From Oscillospiraceae bacterium (GTDB taxonomy: Bacteria > Bacillota > Clostridia > Oscillospirales > Oscillospiraceae): a stretch of DNA of 39,406 nt. This document shows positions 1 to 7,000 of the stretch, one piece after another. The translations under genes and the position numbers were made by a program. The DNA is taken from positions 1 through 39,406 of the forward strand of contig SVKU01000021.1 of assembly GCA_015068245.1 (NCBI GenBank). The letters run 5' to 3'. Below the pieces are notes generated by a model. It ran no database searches, was not told the DNA's origin, and worked only from the letters and a program-made list of their open reading frames with translations. Every line of letters begins with the position of its first letter. Within the stretch, counting starts at the first letter, position 1.

Positions 1-61
1 GAAGAATCAGGAGTTCAAGAAGCTCCGCTCGGTTCAGTTTTTTTAGGTCTCGCTCAGTCAT
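1..61 (-). CDS. N-terminus of a small mobile-element protein (partial)
   Basis: The minus strand opens a reading frame at 61 that runs off the left edge. It begins MTERDLKKLNRAELLELLIL. A GAAAGG ribosome site lies about 6 nt upstream, which favours this ATG over an in-frame ATG at 88 that has no ribosome site. Small proteins starting this way are, from memory, common in the mobilisation modules of clostridial integrative elements, and their function is unknown. The regulator and attachment-like site to the right fit an element end. Only about 20 residues are visible, so the family call is tentative. Confidence 0.5.
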   Translation of the reverse strand, partial: MTERDLKKLNRAELLELLIL

Positions 62-136
62 AGAAAGCCTTTCTTTTTCATCAAGCATATTCTGAGAAAC
101 CAGAATGTATAACTTGACCCATGGAAAACGCAAACG

Positions 137-290
137 AAATGTATTCCGTAAGGTTACATAATGTATTCTAGCAGGCAACCAATACAAAGTCAACACGAAT
201 ATGAGGATTTTGTATAGTTTTGGAGAAGATATAGATATAATGTGGAAAAACTACAAAATGTAGTCTATTGGGTTACGCAATATATTCCAA
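137..290 (+). repeat. 35-bp imperfect direct repeats with AAATGTA motifs
   Basis: Two segments, about 137-171 and 256-290, align over 35 bp. Each has AAATGTA, then about 8 variable bases, then GGTTAC, then an AATRTATTC tail. AAATGTA recurs in the same orientation at 137, 256, 316, 327, 793 and 857. CTATTGG at 265 and CCAATAG at 286 form an inverted pair around the second copy. They could be operators for the XRE regulator at 373 or arm-type sites for an integrase at the element end. Sequence alone does not decide. Confidence 0.55.
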
Positions 291-372
291 TAGTGGCTTT
301 CGAATTAGTCAACATAAATGTACGCTAAATGTATTGGCAACAGTGACTCACAGCATACAAATGGGGGTGAAT

Positions 373-693
373 ATGGATAAGAAGATCTTTGGGAAAAGAC
401 TTAATCTTGCACTAAAAGACAAGGGAATCACAAGCGAGCGATTGTCTGAACTGTGCAACTTGAATGCTACATATGTCAGGCAAATTGAAGCCGGAATAAA
501 AACGCCCAGCCTGCCGGTATTTGTTGCCATATGCAAAGAGCTGAAAGTATCGCCGTCTTACCTGCTGATAGGTGAGTTTGATGACAGTGTTCATGAAATA
601 GATGCTCTTTTGGAACTGTGCGCAAATGCGTCGCCATCACAGGTCAGAATGATCACTGCAATGATTAAAGGTGCGTTGGACAATGTCGATTGA
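373..693 (+). CDS. XRE-family HTH transcriptional regulator
   Basis: This is a 106-residue Cro/cI-type DNA-binding protein. The helix-turn-helix covers roughly residues 6-62, with the recognition part reading NATYVRQIEAGIKTPSL and a following KELKVSPSYLL. The C-terminal 40 residues are acidic and helical, possibly for dimerisation. The ATG at 373 is chosen because GGGGTGA (364-370) precedes it; an in-frame ATG at 361 lacks a ribosome site. Its position near an attachment-like site and downstream of repeated operator-like motifs suggests it controls the integrated element to the left. Its target genes cannot be seen. Confidence 0.85.
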   Translation: MDKKIFGKRLNLALKDKGITSERLSELCNLNATYVRQIEAGIKTPSLPVFVAICKELKVSPSYLLIGEFDDSVHEIDALLELCANASPSQVRMITAMIKGALDNVD

Positions 694-781
694 GCTAATA
701 ACTGCTATCAAAAATGTCAACGACCTTGGTCTCGGCGAAGTAACTGCCGTATATCAGGTAGTCTTTGATCGCTGCAAATAA
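683..781 (+). CDS. short ORF overlapping the XRE gene end
   Basis: A 32-residue frame (MSIELITAIKNVNDLGLGEV...) starts inside the last codons of the XRE gene and overlaps it by 11 bases, an arrangement typical of translational coupling. It ends just before a clear terminator. There is no signal peptide or transmembrane segment, and I recognise no family. It could be a small partner peptide, the remnant of a longer gene, or chance. Confidence 0.3.
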   Translation: MSIELITAIKNVNDLGLGEVTAVYQVVFDRCK

Positions 782-802
782 GCAGAAAACTAAAATGTAG
801 TC

Positions 803-836
803 AAAATAGCCGGAGCAACTTGCTCCGGCTATTTTT
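803..836 (+). terminator. rho-independent terminator after XRE unit
   Basis: The arms ATAGCCGGAGCA and TGCTCCGGCTAT pair perfectly around a short loop and are followed by a T run. It closes the transcription unit containing the XRE regulator and the small overlapping ORF. Confidence 0.85.
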
Positions 837-1106
837 GTGAAGAGAATCATCTCACAAAATGTAAGATTTCAAAAAATGATTAGTCAAACCTGCCGTTGGC
901 AGATCGTCGGCATTGGAGGGGGGACAATAGTAGCTTTTACTGGCAGTGTTGGGCGTTTTAAAGCCCCACTAATTTTCTCATAACCCGAAGGGGACGTTTG
1001 CGAGCGCCGCCAGTGGCGGAGGAAGCGAGCAAAAAGGAGGGGCAGCGGTCGGAATTCTGCGAAGCGATAGCGAGCGAAGAATTTCGGGAACCGCAACCGG
1101 GCGTGT

Positions 1107-1131
1107 GGTTCAAATCCCGCCTCCGCAACCA
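1107..1131 (+). other. tRNA 3'-end remnant, candidate attachment site
   Basis: The 25 bases have the form of a T-loop (GGTTCAAATC), a T-stem 3' strand, a seven-base acceptor 3' strand, a discriminator A and CCA. No tRNA body precedes them, and the five bases 5' of the T-loop do not pair with the T-stem 3' strand. This is what integration into a tRNA gene leaves at the distal end: the element lies to the left and the flanking chromosome to the right. A structured GC-rich stretch with an imperfect inverted repeat (about 1053-1089) precedes it. The parental tRNA would have a 5' acceptor of TGCGGAG; its amino acid cannot be told. Confidence 0.6.
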
Positions 1132-1166
1132 TGGTTGGCGACCAATTTAGATACATCGCCCGAAAA

Positions 1167-1197
1167 CCCTGAAACCACAATGGTTTCAGGGCTTTTT
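1167..1197 (+). terminator. terminator downstream of the att-like site
   Basis: CCCTGAAACCA and TGGTTTCAGGG pair over 11 bp with a 3-base loop, followed by CTTTTT. Its location just after a tRNA 3' end fits the terminator of the original tRNA gene, left in place after integration. Confidence 0.8.
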
Positions 1198-1288
1198 CGT
1201 GCCCTGATTTGAGGTCGCGAAAAAAAGATACCTACCTTTGAAAATGGGTGACTGAGGGGAACTGAACAAATTTCTCTCTTGTAAAACG

Positions 1289-1317
1289 ATTATGAGCAGG
1301 CTTTGCCTGCTCATAAT
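1289..1317 (-). terminator. terminator of the 45-residue gene
   Basis: A perfect inverted repeat of 13 bp (ATTATGAGCAGGC with GCCTGCTCATAAT) lies just beyond the stop of the minus-strand small gene. A short T run follows on the minus strand. Confidence 0.65.
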
Positions 1318-1326
1318 TTATTTCCA

Positions 1327-1464
1327 CTATTCCCTTAATTCTTCCTGTCTGCGGAGAGCCCGCGTCGTTTCCCGGATGCTGCTATCTCCTGTGAGTGTTA
1401 CCCGCAGTCCATCAAAATTTGTGGTTTGAATCAGTTCCAATAGTATTTCTTTGATTTTTTTCAT
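1327..1464 (-). CDS. small protein of unknown function (45 aa)
   Basis: A short frame beginning MKKIKEILLELIQTTNFDGL is preceded by AAAGGAG with 7-nt spacing, which sets the ATG at 1464 rather than the upstream in-frame ATG. It is followed by a strong hairpin. The protein is helical and charged with an RRQEELRE tail; there is no signal peptide or membrane helix. I do not recognise a family. It lies divergently beside a TetR fragment, an arrangement in which a regulator often controls its divergent neighbour, but here the regulator is broken. Confidence 0.6.
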   Translation of the reverse strand: MKKIKEILLELIQTTNFDGLRVTLTGDSSIRETTRALRRQEELRE

Positions 1465-1590
1465 GCTTGAAACTCCTTTCTGTCTGCATTCTATAGGGAA
1501 AGGATACAAGAAAAAATGGCCAAATCATGTAGCCTGAGTAAAAAAGGGACAAAACGGAATATTTGATGGGCAAATGGGTAGAAGTGTCCA

Positions 1591-1618
1591 TTGAAAATCT
1601 TTTGGACAGCTGTATACT
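1591..1618 (+). promoter_or_regulatory. sigma-A promoter of the TetR fragment
   Basis: TTGAAA and TATACT are separated by 16 bp and lie about 25 bp before the start codon at 1641. The decamer AGAAGTGTCC just upstream (1580-1589) recurs at 1805-1814, where it forms half of a perfect 9-bp inverted repeat. Confidence 0.55.
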
Positions 1619-1640
1619 AAAAGTGAAGGTGATACTGTTT

Positions 1641-1781
1641 ATGAAGCACGAGGTAACGACTTATAATACGAAAAGGATGCTTGCCACATCCTTGAAAAAA
1701 GCGATGAAGCACAAGCCATTTTCCAAAATCACAGTGAGCGAAATCATCGCCGACTGTGGCGTGAATCGAAAGACATTCTAT
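1641..1781 (+). pseudogene. truncated TetR-family regulator
   Basis: AAGGTGA with 8-nt spacing precedes the ATG at 1641. The translation is a typical TetR N-terminus with a complete HTH (KITVSEIIADCGVNRKTFY). The expected next residues (a YHF-type motif) and the whole ligand-binding domain are missing. From about 1782 the frame continues into unrelated sequence: a GGACACTTC/GAAGTGTCC hairpin at 1793-1814, then the dispersed repeat at 1845. About 47 of the roughly 180 residues usual for the family remain. It probably no longer functions, although an isolated HTH could in principle still bind DNA. Confidence 0.75.
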
Positions 1782-1844
1782 TCGGACACTTCAGGAGAAG
1801 TGTCCCTACATATTTTTAACAACGTATATATTGTTATCCCAATC

Positions 1845-1969
1845 TACGGCTGGGCAAGGAGGAGGATCCAATGGGGGAACCATTGGTTCCCCCTTGGTCG
1901 TTTTAAGGGTGAGGGAGTTTCAAAGAGGGAGAGGGGAAATCGAAATCCCCTCTCCCTCTTTGTGTTCTT
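1845..1969 (+). repeat. 125-bp dispersed repeat, copy 1
   Basis: This stretch recurs at 7744-7868 with one difference seen by eye (T versus G in the loop of the first hairpin). It contains two strong hairpins: GGGGGAACCA/TGGTTCCCCC-type arms near 1873-1893, and GAGGGAGAGGGG paired with CCCCTCTCCCTC near 1925-1958. A third hairpin follows (AGTTTGGC/GCCAAACT, about 1973-1991). Further downstream, near 2010-2031, a weaker match to the other copy resumes (GAAAGTA...CGCCG.AGGCAT). There is no gene inside. It looks like a non-autonomous structured repeat; the mobilising enzyme is unknown. Confidence 0.85.
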
Positions 1970-2099
1970 GGGAAGTTTGGCTTTGCCAAACTTAACTTTC
2001 ATCGCATGAGAAAGTAACACGCCGTAGGCATGACAAGTAAACAAATTACTACCAAGTGTTACAAAAGACGGGAGCAAGCCCTCGCCCTACGCTATGAAA

Positions 2100-2417
2100 C
2101 TAACGTCCTTCTTCAAACTTAACTTTTGCAGGATATCTGCTTTCGTTCATTTCTGATTTAACTTTAATAACTTGTTCTATATCGACGTCATATATGTTGG
2201 CAATAGCTAAAACATAATAAATGACATCCCACAATTCTTCGTCTATGGTGCCTTTGATTTCGGCGTTATCTTGAGCCTTTAATCCTTTTCTAATAGCGCG
2301 AGAAAGCTCGCCAACCTCTTCCGATAGTTTTAGGAAATAATCTTTCAAAAGTTCAGGCTTATAGTCTGTTTCTTTTATGTATGTCTGCAAATACTTTATT
2401 GTTGTTTTGCCATCCAT
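2100..2417 (-). CDS. MazG-like nucleotide pyrophosphohydrolase
   Basis: This 105-residue all-helical protein has the metal-binding signatures of the MazG/dUTPase-like NTP pyrophosphatase superfamily: EEVGEL near residue 33, then DEELWDVIYY near residue 60. Single-domain members hydrolyse (d)NTPs to the monophosphate and pyrophosphate, often for house-cleaning of damaged or excess nucleotides. The substrate cannot be read from sequence. The length matches single-domain members. GGAG lies 9 nt before the ATG at 2417. It stands alone between the repeat at 1845 and a divergent ABC transporter gene. Confidence 0.8.
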   Translation of the reverse strand: MDGKTTIKYLQTYIKETDYKPELLKDYFLKLSEEVGELSRAIRKGLKAQDNAEIKGTIDEELWDVIYYVLAIANIYDVDIEQVIKVKSEMNESRYPAKVKFEEGR

Positions 2418-2580
2418 GTTGTTTATCTCCGTATTTACCTTTCAATATAAGTTATACATGTTTTAACATACGAACATCGAACTTCAATATGTAAAGGGTT
2501 CGCAGTTATCATCCCTTGCGATGGGGTGGGTTTTGTTGTATACTCAACATTGTCAAAACTTACCGACGGAGGTAAAAATC

Positions 2581-4344
2581 TTGAAGCCCATTCGACGATT
2601 CATAAAATACTATGCGCCTTACAAGACGCTGTTTTTCCTTGACCTTTTGTGTGCGATTATACTTTCTGCCGTTGATCTGGCATTCCCGCAGCTGCTGAAT
2701 ATCCTTACCGGCGGCGTATTTACCGAGGGGCGTGAGCGCATTCTCAGCGTTCTGGGACTGTTGGCGATCGCGCTTGTGGTTATGTATCTTATCCGCACCT
2801 TCTGCCAGTTTTTTGTTACGTCCTATGGTCACTGGATGGGTACATGGATGGAGAAGGATATGCGCCGTGACCTGTTTGACCAGTACACCCGCCTGTCTTT
2901 TTCCTACTTTGACCAGAACAACACGGGCGAAATGATGTCCAGACTGGTCACCGACCTTTTTGATATCTCCGAGCTTGCCCATCACGGTCCGGAAAACCTG
3001 CTTATATGCTCGCTGAAAATAGTAGGCTCTTTCGTGATGCTCGTAATGATCAACGTCAGAATGACCCTTATACTTGTAGGCGTGACCATGCTTATGGTTG
3101 TTTTTGCGCTGGTGCGGCAGAAGAAAATGCAGGCGGTGTTCATGGACAACCGCAAGAAGATAGCTGCAGTCAATGCCGAGGTGCAGGACAGCCTTGCAGG
3201 TATCAGGGTGGTACAGACTTTTGCAAACGAGGACGTGGAGCGGAAAAAGTTTTCCCTTGCCAACGAGGCGTTCAAAAAGTCCAAGGAACACAGCTATATG
3301 TTTATGGGCTTGTTCCACGGCGGCAACAGCTTTTTCCAGGGACTGCTGTATATCACCGTTCTTATCAGCGGCGGCTGGTTCATAGCAAACGGTACCCTGG
3401 AGGTTACGGAACTTGCAATTTTTGCCCTGTACATTTCCGTTTTCCTCGGCCCCATCGAAACCCTGATAAATTTCACTGAGACTTTCCAGAAAGGCTTTGC
3501 CGGATTTGTGCGTTTCCTGGAGATACTGGACACCGAACCCGACGTTCAGGAGAAAAGAGAAGCCCTGTCTCTTGAAAATGTGGTGGGAAACATCGAGTAT
3601 GAAAACGTATCTTTCAGCTATGAGGACGGTGTTCCCGTGCTGGACAACGTGAGCATTTCCGTGCCTGCCGGCAAAACAATTGCCCTTGTTGGACCCTCCG
3701 GCGGCGGCAAAACCACCATTTGTTCATTACTGCCAAGGTTTTACGACGTGACGGACGGACGCATAACCATCGATGGCAGGGATATCCGGGACTATACCCT
3801 CAAATCTCTGCGCCGTGCCATCGGTATCGTTCAGCAGGACGTATATATGTTTGCCGGAAGTATTCGGGAAAACATTGGATATGGCGACCCCGATGCCACC
3901 GAAGAACAGATAATTCAGGCTGCAAAGGACGCAGGCATTCACGATTTTGTTATGAGCCTTGAACAGGGATACGACACTTATGTGGGCGAGCGGGGAACCC
4001 GCCTTTCCGGCGGCCAGAAGCAACGTATTGCCATCGCAAGAGTGTTCCTGAAAAATCCGCCGGTACTGATCCTCGACGAGGCCACCTCTGCGCTGGACAA
4101 CGAAAGCGAACGATACATTCAGGCATCTCTCGAACGGCTGAGCAAAAACAGAACGACCATCGTTATTGCCCACCGTCTCAGCACCATAAGAGGCGCTGAT
4201 GAGATAATAGTTATCGGTGACGACGGTATCCGTGAAAAAGGCACCCATGATGAGCTGCTGCGTCTTAACGGCACCTACGCCAGGTATTACCGTATGCAGT
4301 TTGAGACCATTGAAGACCTTGACAGAATGATAAGCCAGCAGTAA
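2581..4344 (+). CDS. ABC exporter, fused membrane and ATPase domains
   Basis: This is a type IV (MsbA/LmrA-like) half-transporter of about 587 residues: a six-helix membrane domain at roughly residues 10-290, then the nucleotide-binding domain. Visible ATPase motifs are Walker A GPSGGGKTT (about 371-379), Q-loop QQDVYMF, signature LSGGQKQR (about 475), Walker B VLILDEATSALD and the H-loop IAHRLST. The start is TTG at 2581, because GGAGG at 2568-2572 lies 8 nt before it; the upstream in-frame ATG at 2521 precedes this ribosome site. No second half-transporter is adjacent, so a homodimer is likely. The substrate (drug, lipid or peptide) is unknown. Confidence 0.9.
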   Translation: MKPIRRFIKYYAPYKTLFFLDLLCAIILSAVDLAFPQLLNILTGGVFTEGRERILSVLGLLAIALVVMYLIRTFCQFFVTSYGHWMGTWMEKDMRRDLFDQYTRLSFSYFDQNNTGEMMSRLVTDLFDISELAHHGPENLLICSLKIVGSFVMLVMINVRMTLILVGVTMLMVVFALVRQKKMQAVFMDNRKKIAAVNAEVQDSLAGIRVVQTFANEDVERKKFSLANEAFKKSKEHSYMFMGLFHGGNSFFQGLLYITVLISGGWFIANGTLEVTELAIFALYISVFLGPIETLINFTETFQKGFAGFVRFLEILDTEPDVQEKREALSLENVVGNIEYENVSFSYEDGVPVLDNVSISVPAGKTIALVGPSGGGKTTICSLLPRFYDVTDGRITIDGRDIRDYTLKSLRRAIGIVQQDVYMFAGSIRENIGYGDPDATEEQIIQAAKDAGIHDFVMSLEQGYDTYVGERGTRLSGGQKQRIAIARVFLKNPPVLILDEATSALDNESERYIQASLERLSKNRTTIVIAHRLSTIRGADEIIVIGDDGIREKGTHDELLRLNGTYARYYRMQFETIEDLDRMISQQ

Positions 4345-4397
4345 CATCGAATACCTTGGGCGCATATACTGTGCGTAAAATCAACTGAGGTGATATA

Positions 4398-4934
4398 ATG
4401 AATATCTGTGTGTACGGCGCATCCAGCAACGACATCAACAACGCATACATAAAGGCCGGCGAGCAGCTTGGGGAACTGATAGCCCAAAGAGGTCACGGAC
4501 TGGTTTTCGGCGGCGGGGCCAACGGCATGATGGGTGCCGTTGCAAGAGGAATGCACGCTTTCGGCGGAAGAATAATCGGTGTTGCTCCCGAGTTTTTCAA
4601 TGTGGACGGAGAACTGTTTGAGAACTGCAGCGAAATGATAGGGACAGCTACCATGAGAGAAAGAAAGCGGATCATGGAAGAAAGAGCCGATGCCTTTGTG
4701 GTGACTCCCGGCGGCATAGGCACCTTTGATGAGTTTTTTGAAATACTTACGCTGAAAAATCTTGGACTGCACGATAAGCCTGTTGTTTTGCTCAACACTC
4801 TGGGATACTTCAACAGTATGATCTCCATGCTTGAAAACGCAGTTGCCGAAGGGTTTGCATCGAACCGGATCATGTCACTGTTCGAAGTAAAAAACGATCC
4901 TCAAGCTGTGTTGGAATGTCTGGATAACAACTGA
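4398..4934 (+). CDS. LOG-family nucleotide phosphoribohydrolase
   Basis: This 178-residue Rossmann-fold protein belongs to the LOG/YvdD (TIGR00730) family, historically misannotated as lysine decarboxylase. The diagnostic PGGIGTFDEFFE motif and a preceding MRERKRIM segment are present, as is the N-terminal GGGANGMMGAVARG phosphate loop. Characterised members cleave cytokinin riboside 5'-monophosphates or AMP-like nucleotides to base plus ribose 5-phosphate; the bacterial role is uncertain. The ribosome site GAGGTGAT immediately precedes the ATG. It lies 53 bp after the ABC exporter and may be co-transcribed, ending at the strong hairpin at 4941. Confidence 0.88.
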   Translation: MNICVYGASSNDINNAYIKAGEQLGELIAQRGHGLVFGGGANGMMGAVARGMHAFGGRIIGVAPEFFNVDGELFENCSEMIGTATMRERKRIMEERADAFVVTPGGIGTFDEFFEILTLKNLGLHDKPVVLLNTLGYFNSMISMLENAVAEGFASNRIMSLFEVKNDPQAVLECLDNN

Positions 4935-4940
4935 CAGTTT

Positions 4941-4994
4941 CATTCCTTTCTGCATATATTGGTATGAATATATGCGGAAAGGAATGATTTTTTT
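4941..4994 (+). terminator. strong terminator that also carries a ribosome site
   Basis: CATTCCTTTCTGCATATATT pairs with AATATATGCGGAAAGGAATG, with one internal mismatch, and is followed by eight T. The 3' arm contains GGAAAGGA, the only plausible ribosome site for the next gene, whose TTG start is at the end of the T run. Confidence 0.85.
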
Positions 4995-5521
4995 TGAACT
5001 CATACGGAATGGCGGAAGACACCCTGCGCTGTGACGCAGTCTGGCAGCGGATACTGCCGGATATGGATCCTTATCCGGAGATTCGCAGAGAAGCTGCAAA
5101 AAGGGCAGAAAACTCCCGTGAAATGAAAATCGGAGAGAATGATATTCTCAGGTACATAGAGGACGAACTTCGGGACAGGTATTGCTATATGGCATTGTCA
5201 CGAAAGGGAAGAACTAAAGCAGAGATGCGCTGCCTTGCTTCGATCGGTGCGGCGGAAGCGTGCCACGGGAAGAAACTGGAAGCGGCATACTTCATAATGA
5301 CCGGTAAGCACCCTTGCGTGCCTGCACCGAAACTGCCTAAAATATGCTGCTTCACCGACACGCTGCGGCAGCAGTATTATGAGGAGATAAAGGCACATCG
5401 GGAATACTTGCAGGCAGCGCAGAAAGCTGAGGACGAAAGGGTAAAAGAACTGCTTGAGTGCATTGCGGCGGAAGAGGCCGCACATGCGGATATAATATGG
5501 TCACTTTTCGTTCAAAAATAG
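4994..5521 (+). CDS. ferritin-like (rubrerythrin-type) diiron protein
   Basis: The product is about 170-175 residues. A four-helix ferritin-like domain occupies roughly residues 45-173. Two ExxH motifs (EACH near 80, EEAAH near 165) and two further carboxylates (EDEL and EEIKAH) match the diiron ligand pattern of rubrerythrins. There is no C-terminal rubredoxin CxxC pair, so it is not a complete classical rubrerythrin. Between the helix pairs is an insert with KICC. The start is either TTG 4994 (AAAGGA about 9 nt upstream, inside the terminator stem) or ATG 5009. A likely role is peroxide or iron handling. Confidence 0.7.
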   Translation: MNSYGMAEDTLRCDAVWQRILPDMDPYPEIRREAAKRAENSREMKIGENDILRYIEDELRDRYCYMALSRKGRTKAEMRCLASIGAAEACHGKKLEAAYFIMTGKHPCVPAPKLPKICCFTDTLRQQYYEEIKAHREYLQAAQKAEDERVKELLECIAAEEAAHADIIWSLFVQK

Positions 5522-5727
5522 CAAAACCATTCGGATTGTCAAAAAGTTATCAAAGACTTGAGATTCATATGGAAAGAATAGGAAAACTAACGATTTAACG
5601 CTCGTGGCTACTAAAATGGGAAATAGTTAACGAATAAACAAAAACATGTTGGTAAAGGTTTCCTTTTTTGCAGGACAAATCGTGGGTTATAATGTGTTCA
5701 GAACCGACTAATTTTTCAAAAACTCCA
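5522..5727. other. AT-rich intergenic region upstream of ald
   Basis: No gene or strong hairpin is seen. A TATAAT at 5688-5693 has only a weak upstream hexamer and may be a minor promoter. No known riboswitch core was recognised. Confidence 0.4.
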
Positions 5728-5756
5728 TTGACTTTTTAGAAATAGGTAACTATACT
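5728..5756 (+). promoter_or_regulatory. sigma-A promoter of ald
   Basis: TTGACT and TATACT are separated by exactly 17 bp, about 75 bp upstream of the ald start. This is the best promoter in the 300-bp gap and suits a strongly expressed gene. Confidence 0.75.
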
Positions 5757-5829
5757 GTAATTTGGTAGTGTGCGTAGGCACATTACTCCATTAATAAATT
5801 CATCCAAATCACTGAAGGAGGCTAACACC

Positions 5830-6951
5830 ATGATCATAGGTGTACCCAAGGAAATAAAGGCCCAGGAAGGCCGCGTTTCCATGACTCCCGCCGGCGTAGA
5901 CTCCTGCGTCAAGGCTGGCCATACTGTACTTATCGAAACCAACGCTGGTCTCATCTCCGGTTTTACCGATGAAGAATATGCCAGCTACGGTGCCGAGATC
6001 GTTGCTACCGCTAAAGAAGTATTCGACAGAAGCGAAATGATCGTTAAGGTCAAGGAGCCTCTGGAAGCCGAATACGATCTGTTCCACGAAGGTCAGATCC
6101 TCTTCACTTACCTGCACCTCGCTCCCGATCCCGAGCAGACCAAGGCTCTTCTGGAAAAGAAGGTCATCGGTATCGCTTACGAAACCGTTCAGCTGCCCAC
6201 CGGTGCTCTGCCCCTGCTGGGCTGCATGTCCGAAATCGCCGGCCGTATGGCCGTTCAGGTTGGTGCTCACCTCCTCGAGAACACCTGCGGCGGCAGAGGC
6301 ATCCTGCTTTGGGGTGTTTCCGGCGTTGAAAAGGGCAATGTAGTTATCATCGGCGGCGGCAACGTCGGTACCTCCGCAGCTAAGATCGCTGTCGGCATGG
6401 GTGCTAACGTCACCGTTATCGACATGAGCTCCACCCGTCTTGCTTATCTGGACGATATCTTCGGTTCCAGAATCCAGACTCTCATGTCCAACCCCCTGAA
6501 CATTGCCAAGGCTGTTGAGAACGCTGACGTAGTTATCGGCTGCGTACTGGTTCCCGGTGCCAAGACTCCCGTTCTCGTAACCAACGAAATGGTTGCAAAG
6601 ATGCGTCCCGGTTCTGTTCTGATCGACGTTGCTATCGACCAGGGCGGCTCCATCGAAGCTATCGACCGCATCACCACCCACGCCGATCCTTACTACACCA
6701 AGGAAGACGGCATCGTTCGCTACTCTGTTGCCAACATGCCCGGCGCTGTACCCCGTACCGCTACCTACGCTCTGACCAACGTTACCCTGCCTTACCTGCT
6801 GAAGATCGCCAACCTGGGCGCTGAAGGCGCTTGCAAGGCTGATCCCGCTGTTATGAAGGGCCTCAACGTTTACAAGGGCAAGCTGACCTATAAGCCCGTT
6901 GCTGACGCTCAGGGTCTGGAATACACTCCCGCTGAGGAAGCTATTGGCTAA
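5830..6951 (+). CDS. ald: alanine dehydrogenase
   Basis: This 373-residue enzyme catalyses the reversible NAD-dependent oxidative deamination of L-alanine to pyruvate and ammonia. It matches the family throughout: N-terminal [20 protein letters not shown] with Arg15, catalytic Lys75 (VKVKEP) and His96 (FTYLHLAPD), and the NAD-binding GGGNVG loop at 175-180 followed by Asp198. The ATG at 5830 follows AAGGAGG with ideal spacing; an earlier in-frame ATG lies before the ribosome site. Codon use is visibly more biased than in neighbours (ATC, AAG, GCT and GGT/GGC dominate), which suggests high expression. A sodium:alanine symporter gene lies about 1 kb downstream on the other strand. Confidence 0.97.
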   Translation: MIIGVPKEIKAQEGRVSMTPAGVDSCVKAGHTVLIETNAGLISGFTDEEYASYGAEIVATAKEVFDRSEMIVKVKEPLEAEYDLFHEGQILFTYLHLAPDPEQTKALLEKKVIGIAYETVQLPTGALPLLGCMSEIAGRMAVQVGAHLLENTCGGRGILLWGVSGVEKGNVVIIGGGNVGTSAAKIAVGMGANVTVIDMSSTRLAYLDDIFGSRIQTLMSNPLNIAKAVENADVVIGCVLVPGAKTPVLVTNEMVAKMRPGSVLIDVAIDQGGSIEAIDRITTHADPYYTKEDGIVRYSVANMPGAVPRTATYALTNVTLPYLLKIANLGAEGACKADPAVMKGLNVYKGKLTYKPVADAQGLEYTPAEEAIG

Positions 6952-6968
6952 TTAAGTCACAATAATAT

Positions 6969-7000
6969 CGGCACCTTCCGAAAGGAAGGTGCCGTTTTTT
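6969..7000 (+). terminator. terminator of ald
   Basis: CGGCACCTTCC and GGAAGGTGCCG pair perfectly around GAAA, followed by TTTTTT. The T run overlaps the stop region of the convergent gene ending at 6999. Confidence 0.92.

Noticed and set aside
1041-1131. A complete tRNA gene ending at 1131
   Set aside because: There is no D-arm, anticodon arm or matching 5' acceptor, and the T-stem 5' strand does not pair. Only the 3' end is present.
884-1180. Minus-strand frame of 98 codons across the attachment-like region
   Set aside because: It covers the tRNA remnant and GC-rich hairpins, has no ribosome site and the product resembles nothing known.
1844-2077. Frame of 77 codons inside the dispersed repeat
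   Set aside because: It is read through palindromes of a repeat whose second copy has no equivalent gene context.
5522-5829. Riboswitch upstream of ald
   Set aside because: No recognisable conserved core or terminator/anti-terminator pair was seen. A plain 17-bp-spaced promoter explains the region.
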